From positions 1 to 57,656 of the forward strand of contig NZ_JAEMUX010000056.1 of NCBI RefSeq assembly GCF_016598475.1: a stretch of 57,656 bases of DNA, in the 5' to 3' direction. A model generated the notes under the pieces. That model was not told the DNA's origin. It saw only the letters and a list, made by a program, of their open reading frames with translations, and made no database searches. Positions 15,094 through 23,789 of the stretch are shown in pieces. The DNA comes from Streptomyces adelaidensis. Its GTDB lineage: Bacteria; Actinomycetota; Actinomycetes; Streptomycetales; Streptomycetaceae. The translations under genes were made by a program, and so were the position numbers. Position 1 is the first letter of the stretch. Each line of letters opens with the position of its first letter.

Positions 15094-16356
15094 TCAGAAG
15101 ATGTCCGGGCACCACGGGCGCCTGGACGTCCGCAGCAGGGCGTCGGCCACGGAGGCGGCGCCCTTCCGCTGTTCCCGGACCCGGCCGAGCGCGGCGAGCC
15201 GTACGGCTGACTCGTCTCCCAGCCACAGCGTCGCCAGATCCGCGGCCTCCAGGACGAGTTCGGCGTCCTCGCTCGTCGGCACGCAACTCGCCCCGTCCGG
15301 ACCGGCGTCGAGCCGGTAGCGGCCGGCCGCGAAACCGTCCCTGTCGACGACCTCAAGCACCAGCGTCCCGGTCCCCGCGTACGTACGGGCCTCCAGCGCC
15401 CGTACGACGTCCAGGACGCGCACCCACAGCCAGTCCGCCTGGGCGGTGATCCTGGCGGCGCGCGGGTCGGGGAAGAAGTGCGGGAGGAGATCGTCGGGGG
15501 CCCGCCAGCCCGACTTGACCTTGGTGATCCAGTCGATCGAGCAGAGGTACTGCCACAGGGCGCGTTCGGCGGCCGGGGTCGTCGCGATCAGCCAGTTGAC
15601 GTCGGCGGTGTCGTGCGGCTGCTTCTCGTGCCAGTTGTCGTCCGCCTCGTAAGAGACGAGGCCCTGGACCTCACCGGCCGCCGAGCGGTACACAGCGTAG
15701 AACGGCTCGGTCCAGTCGGGGTGGATCCGCAGGTCACCGGTGTTGACCCGCCACCAGCGCTCGTCGCGGCTCACCGCGCCGGGCTGCGCGCGGCGCAGCC
15801 GTTCGTGGAGGGCGGGCCCGAGGGCGCGTACGTCCGCGCCGTCGACGAGGTCGATACGGCCGCCGTCCGCCGGGCGCGACCAGCGGGGGTCGAGGCCGGT
15901 GCGGGGGACGTCGATCGTCCACTGAGCGGTGCAGGTGGCGGGGCCGAAGCCGTAGCGGCCGTAGATCGGGTACTCGGCGGCGATCAGGGTGGCGACCACG
16001 TCGCCCCTGTCCTTCGCGGCGGTGAGGTCCTGCGTCATCATCCGGGTGAGGATGCCTCGGCGGCGGTGCGTGGAGGTGACGGTGACGTTCGAGATGGCGT
16101 CGGCGGGGACGGGGGTGCCGCCGACCGCGGTCAGTTCCTGGGGGAACGAGCGGAAGGTGGCTACGCAGCGGTTGTCGGCGAGGGCGTCGAAGGCGGCGAG
16201 GGTGCGGGATGGGTCGATGTGGGCGGAGCGGTCCTTGAGCTGTTGGTCGGAGAGGGCTTCCGGGGAGCGCAGGAAGCCGGTGTCGAGGGCGTGGAGCCAG
16301 GCCGGGATCTCGGGTTCGGTGATCGGGCGGACGGTGATTTCCTGGGAGCGGCTCAT
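15094..16356 (-). CDS. Eis-like GNAT-family N-acetyltransferase
   Basis: A 420-residue protein with the layout of the Eis family: an N-terminal GNAT domain (acetyl-CoA loop VTSTHRRRGILTRMM at about 95-109), a second diverged GNAT-like domain (about 165-290), and a C-terminal SCP2-like domain ending at the terminal Phe carboxylate (RRPWCPDIF). The IYGRYGFG motif after the first GNAT core is typical. Mycobacterial Eis acetylates aminoglycosides and peptides; Streptomyces members are common and their substrates mostly unknown. It is probably monocistronic. Confidence 0.9.
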   Translation of the reverse strand: MSRSQEITVRPITEPEIPAWLHALDTGFLRSPEALSDQQLKDRSAHIDPSRTLAAFDALADNRCVATFRSFPQELTAVGGTPVPADAISNVTVTSTHRRRGILTRMMTQDLTAAKDRGDVVATLIAAEYPIYGRYGFGPATCTAQWTIDVPRTGLDPRWSRPADGGRIDLVDGADVRALGPALHERLRRAQPGAVSRDERWWRVNTGDLRIHPDWTEPFYAVYRSAAGEVQGLVSYEADDNWHEKQPHDTADVNWLIATTPAAERALWQYLCSIDWITKVKSGWRAPDDLLPHFFPDPRAARITAQADWLWVRVLDVVRALEARTYAGTGTLVLEVVDRDGFAAGRYRLDAGPDGASCVPTSEDAELVLEAADLATLWLGDESAVRLAALGRVREQRKGAASVADALLRTSRRPWCPDIF

Positions 16357-16440
16357 GGGATCACGCTAGGGGTGGCGTCCGCCTGGTGTCGTGGGGATTT
16401 CGCCCCCACGGTGGGCTGCGCGGTCGAGCTCGGGGGCTCG

Positions 16441-16488
16441 GTGCGGGTGCGGGTGCGGGTGCGGGTGCGGGTGCGGGTGCGGGTGCGT
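16441..16488. repeat. GTGCGG hexamer repeat
   Basis: Seven perfect GTGCGG units plus a final GTGCGT, in non-coding DNA upstream of the Eis-like gene. Confidence 0.9.
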
Positions 16489-16497
16489 CGTGGTTGC

Positions 16498-16577
16498 TCG
16501 CGCGGTTCCCCGCGCCCCTGAAAGGCAGAGGCTGCGCCCCGTGGCTTTCGCCTTTGGGTGCGCGGGGAACCGCGCGA
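16498..16577. repeat. Large inverted repeat of the dispersed GGTTCCCCGCGCCCC element
   Basis: Perfect 18-bp arms at 16498-16515 and 16560-16577 enclose a second, imperfect stem. It lies downstream of the asparaginase gene (which ends at 16618) and can act as its terminator. The core GGTTCCCCGCGCCCC recurs with variation near 28420, 33075, 44525 and 46540. Confidence 0.75.
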
Positions 16578-16617
16578 CAAGCCCCCACCGGGCCCGCAGC
16601 CGACATCGCACCGGCCC

Positions 16618-17631
16618 TCAGAACACCGCCCGAATCTCCCCCACCACCCTCCCCCCGCCCAGCAGCGGGGCCCGGCCGATGGTATTCGTCACCTCTTCCT
16701 CCACGCCCAGCAGGGCCAACGCGCGGCCGAGGACTGGGCCCAGGGCCCGGGGCGCCCCGTCGTCGATCTTGAGGGCCAGGGCGCGGCCGTCCGGGAGGGC
16801 TACCGCCTGGACGGATTCGGCGCCCATTTTGGAGAGGGCGCCGGGGACGTCGCGCATGAGCGAGGTGTCGTGGCGGCGGGTGCCCGCCACGTACTCGGGG
16901 TGGGCGCGCATCGCGTCGGCGACGCGGCGTTCGGCGGTGCCGGGCGGGGCCAGGACGAAGGAGCGGAAGGCGCGGGCCAGGCCGGTGAGGCTGATCGCCA
17001 TCAGCGGGGCCCCGCAGCCGTCGACCCCCACCGCCGCCACCGGCTCGCCCGCCGCCTCCTCGACCACCGTGTGGATCAGTCGCTGGAGGGGATGGTCCGG
17101 GTCCAGGTACGACTCGGTGGGCCACCCCCGCAGGGCCGCCGCCGCCAGCATCGCCGTGTGCTTGCCGGAGCAGTCCATGGCCACCCGGTCGCGTACACCG
17201 CCGGCGGCCAGATACGTCTCCGCCTCCTCCCGGTCCAGCGGCAGGTCCGGCGGGCACCGCAACTGCGCCTCGCCGAGCCCGTGTTCGGCCAGCATCCGCC
17301 GTACGAGCTCCCGGTGGAACGCCTCCCCCGAATGGCTCGCGGCGGCCAACGCCAGCCGCTCTCCCGTCAGTTCGAGCCCGGCCCGCAGCACGCCCGCCGC
17401 CTGCATCGGTTTGTTGGCCGACCGGGGGAAGACCGGCGCCGAGACGTCCCCCAGCGCCAGCTCCACCGCCCCGTCGGCCCCCAGCAGCACCAGACTGCCC
17501 CGATGCCGCCCCTCCACGAACCCGGAACGCACGACCTCGGCGAGCACGGGAGGGGCAGATACCTCAGCAGCGCGGCGTTCGGGCATCGGCGGTCGCCTTC
17601 CGGTTCCGGTTTCCGTTGGTCGCTCGGTCAC
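16618..17631 (-). CDS. Asparaginase (asparaginase II, PF06089 type)
   Basis: A 337-residue protein of the heat-labile asparaginase II family, distinct from AnsA/AnsB. Typical blocks are VVRSGFVEGRHRGSLVLLG, PVFPRSANKPMQAAGVL, AAASHSGEAFH, VAMDCSGKHTAML and GVDGCGAPL. It should hydrolyse asparagine to aspartate and ammonia in the cytosol; there is no signal peptide. An in-frame ATG at 17586 (MPERRAAEVS) is an alternative start, close to where family similarity begins. It lies 36 bp downstream of rsiG on the same strand, so the two may be co-transcribed. Confidence 0.88.
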   Translation of the reverse strand: MTERPTETGTGRRPPMPERRAAEVSAPPVLAEVVRSGFVEGRHRGSLVLLGADGAVELALGDVSAPVFPRSANKPMQAAGVLRAGLELTGERLALAAASHSGEAFHRELVRRMLAEHGLGEAQLRCPPDLPLDREEAETYLAAGGVRDRVAMDCSGKHTAMLAAAALRGWPTESYLDPDHPLQRLIHTVVEEAAGEPVAAVGVDGCGAPLMAISLTGLARAFRSFVLAPPGTAERRVADAMRAHPEYVAGTRRHDTSLMRDVPGALSKMGAESVQAVALPDGRALALKIDDGAPRALGPVLGRALALLGVEEEVTNTIGRAPLLGGGRVVGEIRAVF

Positions 17632-17667
17632 CCGGTCGCCCGCTCCCCCGGTCGGCGCTCCGACGCG

Positions 17668-18309
17668 TCAGGCGAGCAGGTCGTCCACTTGGGCTTCGCC
17701 CTCACGGTACCTGCGGGCGATCTCGGCGCTGCAGTCGTCGGCGGTGCGCTGGAGGCCCTGACGGCGGCCGGAGATCTGTTGCTCGTATCCGACGAGATGG
17801 GCGAGCCCAGCGGCGAGTTCGTCGTCGGTGCGGGCTTCGAGGTCGGAGAGTTCGACCTCGGCGAGCATCTCGGCGGCCAGCCTGCGGTACTCCTCGCCGT
17901 GCGGCGTACCCACCGTGACATGGCGGGCCGACGAACGGTGCCGGGCCGGGGCGTCCGTCAGGATCTCCGAGAGCCGGTCGACGAGCGCCGGAGGCTCCCC
18001 CCTGGCCGACGGGTCCGCCGCGCGGCCCCGGCGGGCGAGTTCGGCCCGCAGGATGTCGATACGGCCCTGGAGCAGCCGCCGCAGATAGCTGAGGTCGGTC
18101 TCGTCCCGCTGGGCGTCCCGGCGCAGTGTGCGCAGTTCGGGCAGCCGCAGCCGGGACAGGTCCCGCTCGGCCGGGTCCGGCGGCAGCAGCGGACCGCTGT
18201 CCGTGCGCTGGACCGGTGGCCGACGGACGCCGGACCCGGGTCCGGGACCCGGGGTCGTACGGGTGAACGTGGCAGTCCCCGGAGGTTGCTCGGTACTCGA
18301 TGTGCTCAT
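17668..18309 (-). CDS. rsiG: RsiG-type c-di-GMP-binding anti-sigma factor (AmfC-like)
   Basis: A 213-residue, largely helical protein. It carries two exact copies of the RsiG c-di-GMP-binding motif E(X)3S(X)2R(X)3Q(X)3D: E70, S74, R77, Q81, D85 in the first helix and E176, S180, R183, Q187, D191 in the second. In Streptomyces, RsiG loaded with c-di-GMP binds and holds the sporulation sigma factor WhiG; the older name of the gene family is amfC (aerial mycelium formation). The N-terminal 45 residues are Pro/Gly-rich and probably disordered. ATG at 18309 is used; an in-frame start three codons upstream is possible. Confidence 0.93.
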   Translation of the reverse strand: MSTSSTEQPPGTATFTRTTPGPGPGSGVRRPPVQRTDSGPLLPPDPAERDLSRLRLPELRTLRRDAQRDETDLSYLRRLLQGRIDILRAELARRGRAADPSARGEPPALVDRLSEILTDAPARHRSSARHVTVGTPHGEEYRRLAAEMLAEVELSDLEARTDDELAAGLAHLVGYEQQISGRRQGLQRTADDCSAEIARRYREGEAQVDDLLA

Positions 18310-18525
18310 GCGCCTCAACCGTCCCCTCGACCGGTGTGTGTGAGCATGGTGCCACTCCGAGTGGCCGCTATGTGACCGAGTCCCCGCGATCCGCCCCAGA
18401 TGGGCGGTAATGGATCAATGAGAAAGACCGGGCAAAGCGCTCTTCAAACCCTCGTGATCACAAACCCCCCGTAAGGAGGACCCCCTCGGGAACGGCGGAT
18501 GGACGGCGGCGGCATGATGGTCGGC

Positions 18526-18951
18526 ATGCGTGCGGTGGTGCAGAGAGTCGACGGCGCGAGCGTCGTCGTGGACGGTGAGACGGTCGGGGCGATCGAGGGC
18601 GAGGGACTGTGCGTCCTCGTCGGCGTGACGCACGACGACACCAAGGAGAAGGCGGCGCGACTGGCCCGCAAACTGTGGTCCGTGCGGATGCTGCACGACG
18701 AGAAGTCGTGCAGCGACATCGACGCACCTCTGCTGGTCATCAGCCAGTTCACGCTGTACGGGGACGCGCGGAAGGGGCGTCGGCCGACCTGGAACGCGGC
18801 CGCCCCCGGCGAGGTCGCCGAGCCGCTCGTCGAGGAGGTCGTCGCGCAGTTGCGGTCCCTGGGCGCGACCGTGGCCACCGGCCGGTTCGGCGCGCCGATG
18901 CGGGTGTCGCTGACGAACGACGGCCCGTTCACGGTCCTGCTGGAGATGTAG
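18526..18951 (+). CDS. dtd: D-aminoacyl-tRNA deacylase
   Basis: A 141-residue protein, the normal DTD length. It starts MRAVVQRVDGASVVVDGE and carries the two active-site signatures: SQFTLYGD, and the C-terminal NDGPFT (the GP motif that excludes L-aminoacyl groups). It removes D-amino acids or glycine from mischarged tRNA. The frame is open upstream to 18499 but homology starts at 18526. It is divergent from rsiG. Confidence 0.95.
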   Translation: MRAVVQRVDGASVVVDGETVGAIEGEGLCVLVGVTHDDTKEKAARLARKLWSVRMLHDEKSCSDIDAPLLVISQFTLYGDARKGRRPTWNAAAPGEVAEPLVEEVVAQLRSLGATVATGRFGAPMRVSLTNDGPFTVLLEM

Positions 18952-19020
18952 GCCGAGGGGGCGCACCCCGGCGCGTACGACGCACCACCGCCACCGGGAC
19001 GACCACCGGAACCGCTGTGG

Positions 19021-19986
19021 CTACGGCTCGACCACGACCTCCTGCGCCGCAGCCGTCGTGTCCGCCATCAGCCGCGCGTCCACCGCGATGTTGCGCTTGA
19101 CGAGGGCCAGGGCGACGGGGCCCAGCTCGTGGTGGCGTACGGAGGTGGTGACGAAGCCGATCTTGCGGCCGTCGGGGCCGTCGTCGGCGAGCCGGATCTC
19201 GGCGCCGCGCGGCGGCAGGTGCACCTCGCTGCCGTCGAGGTGGAGGAAGACGAGGCGGCGCGGGGGCTTGCCGAGGTTCTGAACGCGGGCGACGGTCTCC
19301 TGGCCCCGGTAGCAGCCCTTCTGCAGATGCACCGCCGAACCGATCCAGCCCAGCTCGTGCGGGATGGTGCGGTGGTCGGTCTCGAAGCCGAGGCGGGGAA
19401 GGTGGTGCTCGACGCGCAGCGCCTCGTAGGCGAGGAGTCCGGCCGCGGGGCCCGCCTTCTCGGCGTACGCCTCCAGGTCCGTGCGCGGGAGGAACAGATC
19501 ACGGCCGTACGGCGTCTCGCGGACGACCACGCCCTCCGGCGCCTCGGCGATGGAACCGGCCGGGAGGTGGACGACGGCGAAGTCGGCCGTCCGGTCGGCC
19601 ACTTCGACCCGGTAGAAGAACTTCATCGACTCCAGGTACGCGAGCAGCGCCTCCTGGGTGCCGGGCTCGATGTGGGCCCAGACCGTCGTGCCGTCGTCGA
19701 CCAGGTACAGCGCGTGCTCGATGTGGCCGTTGGCGGAGAGGATCAGCGCTTCGGTGGCCCGGCCGGCGGGCAGTTCGCTGACGTGCTGGGTGAGCAGCAG
19801 ATGCAGCCAGCTGAGCCGGTCCTCACCGGAGACGGCGATGACACCCCGGTGCGAGAGGTCGACGAAACCGGTGCCGCCTGCGAGGGCGCGCTGTTCGCGG
19901 AACAGGTCGCCGTAGTGGGCGGCGACAGGTTCGTCCACACCCTCGGCGGGGACGGCGCCGGGCAGGGACAGCAGAGGGCTCTTCAT
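19021..19986 (-). CDS. ygfZ: YgfZ/GcvT-like folate-binding protein
   Basis: A 321-residue protein with the GcvT fold and the diagnostic YgfZ motif KGCYRGQE, in which the Cys is functionally important in E. coli YgfZ. The N-terminal block FVDLSHRGVIAVSGEDRLSWLHLL is also typical. YgfZ/Iba57 proteins support tetrahydrofolate-dependent maintenance of certain Fe-S enzymes. It begins 9 bp after the end of the upstream nur gene on the same strand, so the two are probably co-transcribed. Confidence 0.92.
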   Translation of the reverse strand: MKSPLLSLPGAVPAEGVDEPVAAHYGDLFREQRALAGGTGFVDLSHRGVIAVSGEDRLSWLHLLLTQHVSELPAGRATEALILSANGHIEHALYLVDDGTTVWAHIEPGTQEALLAYLESMKFFYRVEVADRTADFAVVHLPAGSIAEAPEGVVVRETPYGRDLFLPRTDLEAYAEKAGPAAGLLAYEALRVEHHLPRLGFETDHRTIPHELGWIGSAVHLQKGCYRGQETVARVQNLGKPPRRLVFLHLDGSEVHLPPRGAEIRLADDGPDGRKIGFVTTSVRHHELGPVALALVKRNIAVDARLMADTTAAAQEVVVEP

Positions 19987-19995
19987 ACGCTTAGC

Positions 19996-20466
19996 CTACG
20001 ACTCGGTAGTTGAAGTCTTCAGATCGCCGGTCGAGGTCTTCGGATCGTCCTTCGCGGAGCAGTCCGCGCAGCGGCCGAAGATCGCGAAGTGCTTCATGTC
20101 CGTCTCGAAGCCGAAGGTGTCGCGCAGCTTCGCCGTGAACTCGGCGGCCACCGAGACATCCGCCTCGATCACGTTCGTGCAGTCCCGGCAGACGAGGTGG
20201 ATGTGATGGTGCCGGTCGGCGAGGTGGTACGTCGGCGCCCCGTGGCCCAGATGGGCATGGCTGACCAGCCCCAGCTCCTCCAGGAGCTCCAGGGTCCGGT
20301 AGACCGTCGAGATGTTGACCCCCGACGCCGTCTTCCTCACTTCCACGAGGATGTCGTCGGGGGACGCGTGCTCAAGGGTGTCCACGGCTTCGAGCACGAG
20401 TTGCCGCTGCGGCGTCAGCCGGTAGCCGCGCTGCCTGAGGTCACTCTTCCAGTCGGTGCTCACCAC
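19996..20466 (-). CDS. nur: Fur-family nickel-responsive regulator Nur
   Basis: A 156-residue Fur-family regulator. The winged helix contains NISTVYRTLELLEELGLV. Its metal residues match those known for S. coelicolor Nur: H70, H72 and H126 of the nickel site, and H33, H86, H88 and H90 of the M site. It also has two CxxC pairs (C93/C96, C133/C136). Nur represses nickel uptake and the iron superoxide dismutase gene when nickel is sufficient. The gene neighbourhood (dtd, ygfZ, rsiG) is also that of nur. The upstream 30 bp separate it from the end of an accessory operon. Confidence 0.92.
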   Translation of the reverse strand: MVSTDWKSDLRQRGYRLTPQRQLVLEAVDTLEHASPDDILVEVRKTASGVNISTVYRTLELLEELGLVSHAHLGHGAPTYHLADRHHHIHLVCRDCTNVIEADVSVAAEFTAKLRDTFGFETDMKHFAIFGRCADCSAKDDPKTSTGDLKTSTTES

Positions 20467-20496
20467 ACTGCCCAGTCTAGGGCGGGCGGGGCGGAG

Positions 20497-21153
20497 TCAT
20501 CGCTCAGCCGACAGAACACCGTTCATCAGGGCGTCGGCGAGTACGCCGCGGTAGGCACGGGTTGCGCGAACCATCTCGGCATACGCCTGGATCTTGCCGT
20601 CAAGGGCGGCGAGCGTGGCACCGATCGCCGCCTGCTCGGCGACCGGCGGCACGACGACGGGCAACTGGCCCAGGGTGCGGATGCTCAGTGACGGAATGAC
20701 CCCCCCGGCCGTCCGCGACCTGATCCAGTCCTGGGCCGTGGTCGCGCTCAGACAGGCCGTGAGATACGCGGCTCCGACATCTCCCGCGCCGGGCAGTCTG
20801 AGCCGTACCAGGTTGGGGTGAAACAGCCAGCCCTCGTGTTCACCGGTGACCAGTGCGCAACGGCCCACGGTGCCGGTGCGGGTGATGAGGATGTCGCCCT
20901 CGGCCAGTTCATACTTCGACAGAGTCCGGGCCCGGTCCCACGGAATCGCGGGTACGGTCCAGGCCTCCTCGGTGCCGATGCGCCGACCACTCAGGTCACG
21001 CGGACGGACGACGGCGACACCGCCGTCCGCCTGCGTGTGGCCCCTGTCCTCGGCGCGGGTCGCCGGTCCGGCCTGGATGGAGTCACACAGATCCCGCAAC
21101 GGGACGCACGGCCAGCCCGGCGGCAGGAGTTCACCGATGTCATCGCTCGTCAC
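20497..21153 (-). CDS. Half-size HsdS-like specificity subunit
   Basis: A 218-residue protein with a single target-recognition domain of type I R-M specificity subunits. It starts PPGWPCVPLRDLCDSIQAGP, has ELAEGDILITRTGTVGRCAL and NLVRLRLP..GDVGAAYLTACL, and ends in the conserved helix VPPVAEQAAIGATLAALDGKI. Full HsdS has two such domains; a one-domain form would need to dimerise. The GTG at 21153 overlaps the methylase stop by four bases (GTGA), with AGGAGGT upstream inside the methylase gene. It is the last gene of a three-gene operon lacking a restriction subunit. Confidence 0.85.
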   Translation of the reverse strand: MTSDDIGELLPPGWPCVPLRDLCDSIQAGPATRAEDRGHTQADGGVAVVRPRDLSGRRIGTEEAWTVPAIPWDRARTLSKYELAEGDILITRTGTVGRCALVTGEHEGWLFHPNLVRLRLPGAGDVGAAYLTACLSATTAQDWIRSRTAGGVIPSLSIRTLGQLPVVVPPVAEQAAIGATLAALDGKIQAYAEMVRATRAYRGVLADALMNGVLSAER

Positions 21154-22787
21154 AGTCCGTACCTCCTGAGCCACCGGACCGCTTCGGCATCGCTTGCCTC
21201 AGCCCGCGCGTGCAGGATCTCGATCTCCTCGCTCAACCGGGCCAGCCGGTCCCGGGTCTCGGCGGCGTCGGCCGGGACCCTGCCGAACGACCGGACATAC
21301 CGTCTGGGATCCAGGCTGTACCCGTACTCCACAATGTCCTTTACCGGTACGGCCCGGCTCAGGCCGGGGGTACCGGTGAAGGAGCGCCCGCCCTCCGGGG
21401 CCGGGCTCCAGGACACGTACTCCCCGACCAGCCGTCCGATGTCGTCATCGGACAGGGCCCGCTGGGTCCGGCTGACCTGGTGTCCAAAGTGCTCACCGGC
21501 CACGAACAGCACCTCGGGATCCGGGTGACCGCCGGATCCCGGGGCGCGCAGGAACCAGATGTGCGTGCTGATGGCCGTGAGCGTGAAGAGTCCGGCAGGC
21601 AGCGCGATAACGCACTCCACTGCCCCGACCTCGACCAGTCCCCTCCGCACCGTCTCTGCGGCCCCGGTGTTGAAGGCGGCCCCGGCCGGCATCAGCACGG
21701 CGGCCCGGCCGTCAGCGGCGAGCCGCGAGACGGCGTACTGGAGCCAGTCGAACTCGGTTCGGCGAGCGGTGCCGTACGTCCAGTACGGAGGTGGGGCCAC
21801 GTCCTCCAGGAAGCGCCCGAAGGGGGGGTTGGTGAGGAGCACGTCGAAGGTCTCGGGAAAGTCTGCAAGACCACCGGGATCGAGCGCCGGGGTGACGGGT
21901 CCTTCGACGAGCAGTGCCCCGCGCCCGTGGTGCACCCGCAGGTTGCAGCTCGCTGCCAGTAGTTCCTGGACCCGGGGTGCTCGGCCGCCAATCAGACGCC
22001 GTTCGCCACCGCCGTGTGCCGCGATCGCGTCCAGGTAGGCGACAAGCAGTTCCCCGACACGGACGTAAGGATCGTGCACGTGCACGGCGCCGGGCCGTAC
22101 AGCGGCCAGAGCCCCCGCCATGACCCGGCTCACGGACGGCGGGGTAAGGAACGCGCCGCCCTCGCGTGCGTGTTCCGCGCGCCAGCGCACCAGGACGTGG
22201 TCGAAAGCCGTTCGAGCTTCCTGCTCGGAGCCCACAGGAGTGCGCCCCAGCGTCTCGAAGAGTTCGGTCAGCGCGCCAGGCGGAAACTCCTTCTTCGCGA
22301 CGTCGTGGTCAGACCCCAGCACGGCGTATTGCCTCAGCTGCTCGGCCATCCCCCCGGCGGGGTCCTTGATGTGCTCGTCGACGAAGAACAGCAGCCAGAA
22401 GAGGTAGTCGTCCAGCGACATGCCCCCCCGCAGCCGGTCCGCCTCCGGCCCCGCGAGCCGCTCGACCGCCCGGAGCAGCCCGCCAGCCGTCCCGCCGGGC
22501 AGGCCCGCGCGGAACCGGTCACCGTAGGTCGTGCCCACCGGTTCACCGGAAAGCAGGGCGTTCGCGGGGATGGTCCGGGTGGACAGCCAGGCCAGCACCT
22601 CGTCGGCGCGGAACAGTTCGGGGTCCCCACCGACAGGAGCGGGATACTCCGGATAGCGCCGCTCCCAGTTGGTCACGGCGGGGCGCTTCACCCCCGCGAG
22701 GCGCGCGATCTCGGGCCGGGAGACGAGCGTGCCGGCGAGGGCCGGGTCACCATTCGTGGCGGGCGCTGACGCCCCGGAGCCGGTCAT
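21150..22787 (-). CDS. N6-adenine DNA methylase (HsdM-like) with N-terminal HTH
   Basis: A 545-residue methylase. Residues 23-75 form a winged HTH (SRPEIARLAGVKRPAVTNWE, FRADEVLAWL) unusual for HsdM. A helical region follows, then the methylase core. Motif IV is LLTNPPFG (320-323 NPPF), which fits N6-adenine transfer. The AdoMet motif is atypical: HDPYVRVGELL at 238-248 instead of the usual DPxxGxGxFL. FLTPPSVSRVM (213-223) is the standard HsdM lead-in. ATG at 22787 has GGAGGG six bases upstream. It lies between an Abi-like gene (13-bp gap) and hsdS (4-bp overlap). Confidence 0.88.
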   Translation of the reverse strand: MTGSGASAPATNGDPALAGTLVSRPEIARLAGVKRPAVTNWERRYPEYPAPVGGDPELFRADEVLAWLSTRTIPANALLSGEPVGTTYGDRFRAGLPGGTAGGLLRAVERLAGPEADRLRGGMSLDDYLFWLLFFVDEHIKDPAGGMAEQLRQYAVLGSDHDVAKKEFPPGALTELFETLGRTPVGSEQEARTAFDHVLVRWRAEHAREGGAFLTPPSVSRVMAGALAAVRPGAVHVHDPYVRVGELLVAYLDAIAAHGGGERRLIGGRAPRVQELLAASCNLRVHHGRGALLVEGPVTPALDPGGLADFPETFDVLLTNPPFGRFLEDVAPPPYWTYGTARRTEFDWLQYAVSRLAADGRAAVLMPAGAAFNTGAAETVRRGLVEVGAVECVIALPAGLFTLTAISTHIWFLRAPGSGGHPDPEVLFVAGEHFGHQVSRTQRALSDDDIGRLVGEYVSWSPAPEGGRSFTGTPGLSRAVPVKDIVEYGYSLDPRRYVRSFGRVPADAAETRDRLARLSEEIEILHARAEASDAEAVRWLRRYGL

Positions 22788-22800
22788 GGCCCTCCCTCCA

Positions 22801-23460
22801 TCAGAACCGAGGCGGTCTGGCGCCGCCGACCACGTCCGCCCGGTCGGCGAGCACTGCCGGGAAACGGTCCATGGCCTGCGCCTCCTTGGCCAGCTCGGGG
22901 CTGAGGTAGCCCAGCACGCGGTAGATGCTGTCATGGTCGGCCGCGAGGTGCCGGTGATGAACCGGCTCGTGGTGCATGACGCGGTTGCGCAACAGGGCCA
23001 GCGAGGTCAGGTCTCGGTACAGGCGCCCACGAGGTCCGCGGTAGTGCGGGAACGCGGAGTTCAACACGGGCACCCAGAAGTGCCGGTCGTAGCCGGAGCT
23101 GAGCAAGGAGACCCAGAAGCCCAGGGTGAGTTCGGCCACCACGTCGTCCGGCGTCGTACGCCGCAGGCGGCGCTCACAGGAGCGGCGTGCGCCGTCCACA
23201 AGCCCGCGGCCACGCTCGTTCAAGGGCGCGGCCTCCCACCAGTCCGGTCTGCCGTGATGTCGTACGAGTGCGTTGTGCAGGGCGTTGCGCAGTGCCAGCT
23301 CCAGGCAATGCAGGGGGCCGACCAGCGTTGCCGACACCTCGATGTTCCACCAGTACAGCCGCTCGGCCACCCGCGCGTCGCCGTGCGCGGCACGGATGTA
23401 ACGCCGCAGTCGTGGCAGGGACAGGTCCCGGGCCATCCATTCAGGCAGACGATTGTTCAT
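22801..23460 (-). CDS. Abi-like protein with HEPN ribonuclease motif
   Basis: A 219-residue helical protein similar to the Abi_2/AbiD-F abortive infection family: N-terminal SLPRLRRYIRAAHGD...ERLYWWNIEVSATLVGPLHCLELALRNALH, then LTLGFWVSLLSSGYDRHFW. Residues 158-163 (RNRVMH) match the catalytic HEPN pattern RNx3H; a second RNxxH is at 58-62. HEPN proteins cut RNA and act as defence effectors. It is the first gene of an operon with the methylase and specificity genes. ATG at 23460 follows GGGGGA. Linking methylation status to its activity is inference. Confidence 0.8.
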   Translation of the reverse strand: MNNRLPEWMARDLSLPRLRRYIRAAHGDARVAERLYWWNIEVSATLVGPLHCLELALRNALHNALVRHHGRPDWWEAAPLNERGRGLVDGARRSCERRLRRTTPDDVVAELTLGFWVSLLSSGYDRHFWVPVLNSAFPHYRGPRGRLYRDLTSLALLRNRVMHHEPVHHRHLAADHDSIYRVLGYLSPELAKEAQAMDRFPAVLADRADVVGGARPPRF

Positions 23461-23693
23461 GATTCCCCCGCCCCGACGCGTCCATGGATGCGTCGCGCTA
23501 CTTCGTGGTAGCGTGGTCGACGAATGTTCTGGGCTCGCCTCTGCACCGCAAGCCACCCAGGGCACAGCCTCCGAAACCCTGGTCGCAGCCACATTGCGAT
23601 CGGGGTTTCGCGCGTTCACCGGACCCGCGAGACCTCCGCCACTGCAGTGTTCAGACACCCCACCCGCAAGTGCATTGCCATACCGTCGATTCC

Positions 23694-23715
23694 GTTAACC
23701 CCTTTGAGGGTTAAC
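23694..23715. repeat. Inverted repeat GTTAACCC / GGGTTAAC
   Basis: Perfect eight-base arms with a 6-bp loop (CTTTGA), about 235 bp upstream of the Abi-like gene. It could be an operator or a weak hairpin; no T-run follows. Confidence 0.6.
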
Positions 23716-23730
23716 GCCTCGCATGCAACG

Positions 23731-23759
23731 ACGCCCCCGCCACTGAGGCACGGGGGCGT
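23731..23759 (-). terminator. Terminator hairpin after the FABP-family gene
   Basis: Nine-base arms ACGCCCCCG and CGGGGGCGT with an 11-bp loop, 31 bp beyond the FABP stop codon. Confidence 0.65.
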
Positions 23760-23789
23760 GCGAAACCTCGGCCGAAAGTCGGGAACGGC

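Larger units (their letters stand above)
23461..23789. other. Intergenic region between defence operon and FABP gene
   Basis: No supported gene. It holds a perfect inverted repeat GTTAACCC-CTTTGA-GGGTTAAC (23694-23715) and the FABP terminator hairpin (23731-23759). The first half is the presumed promoter region of the Abi-methylase operon and is less GC-rich in places. Confidence 0.5.
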
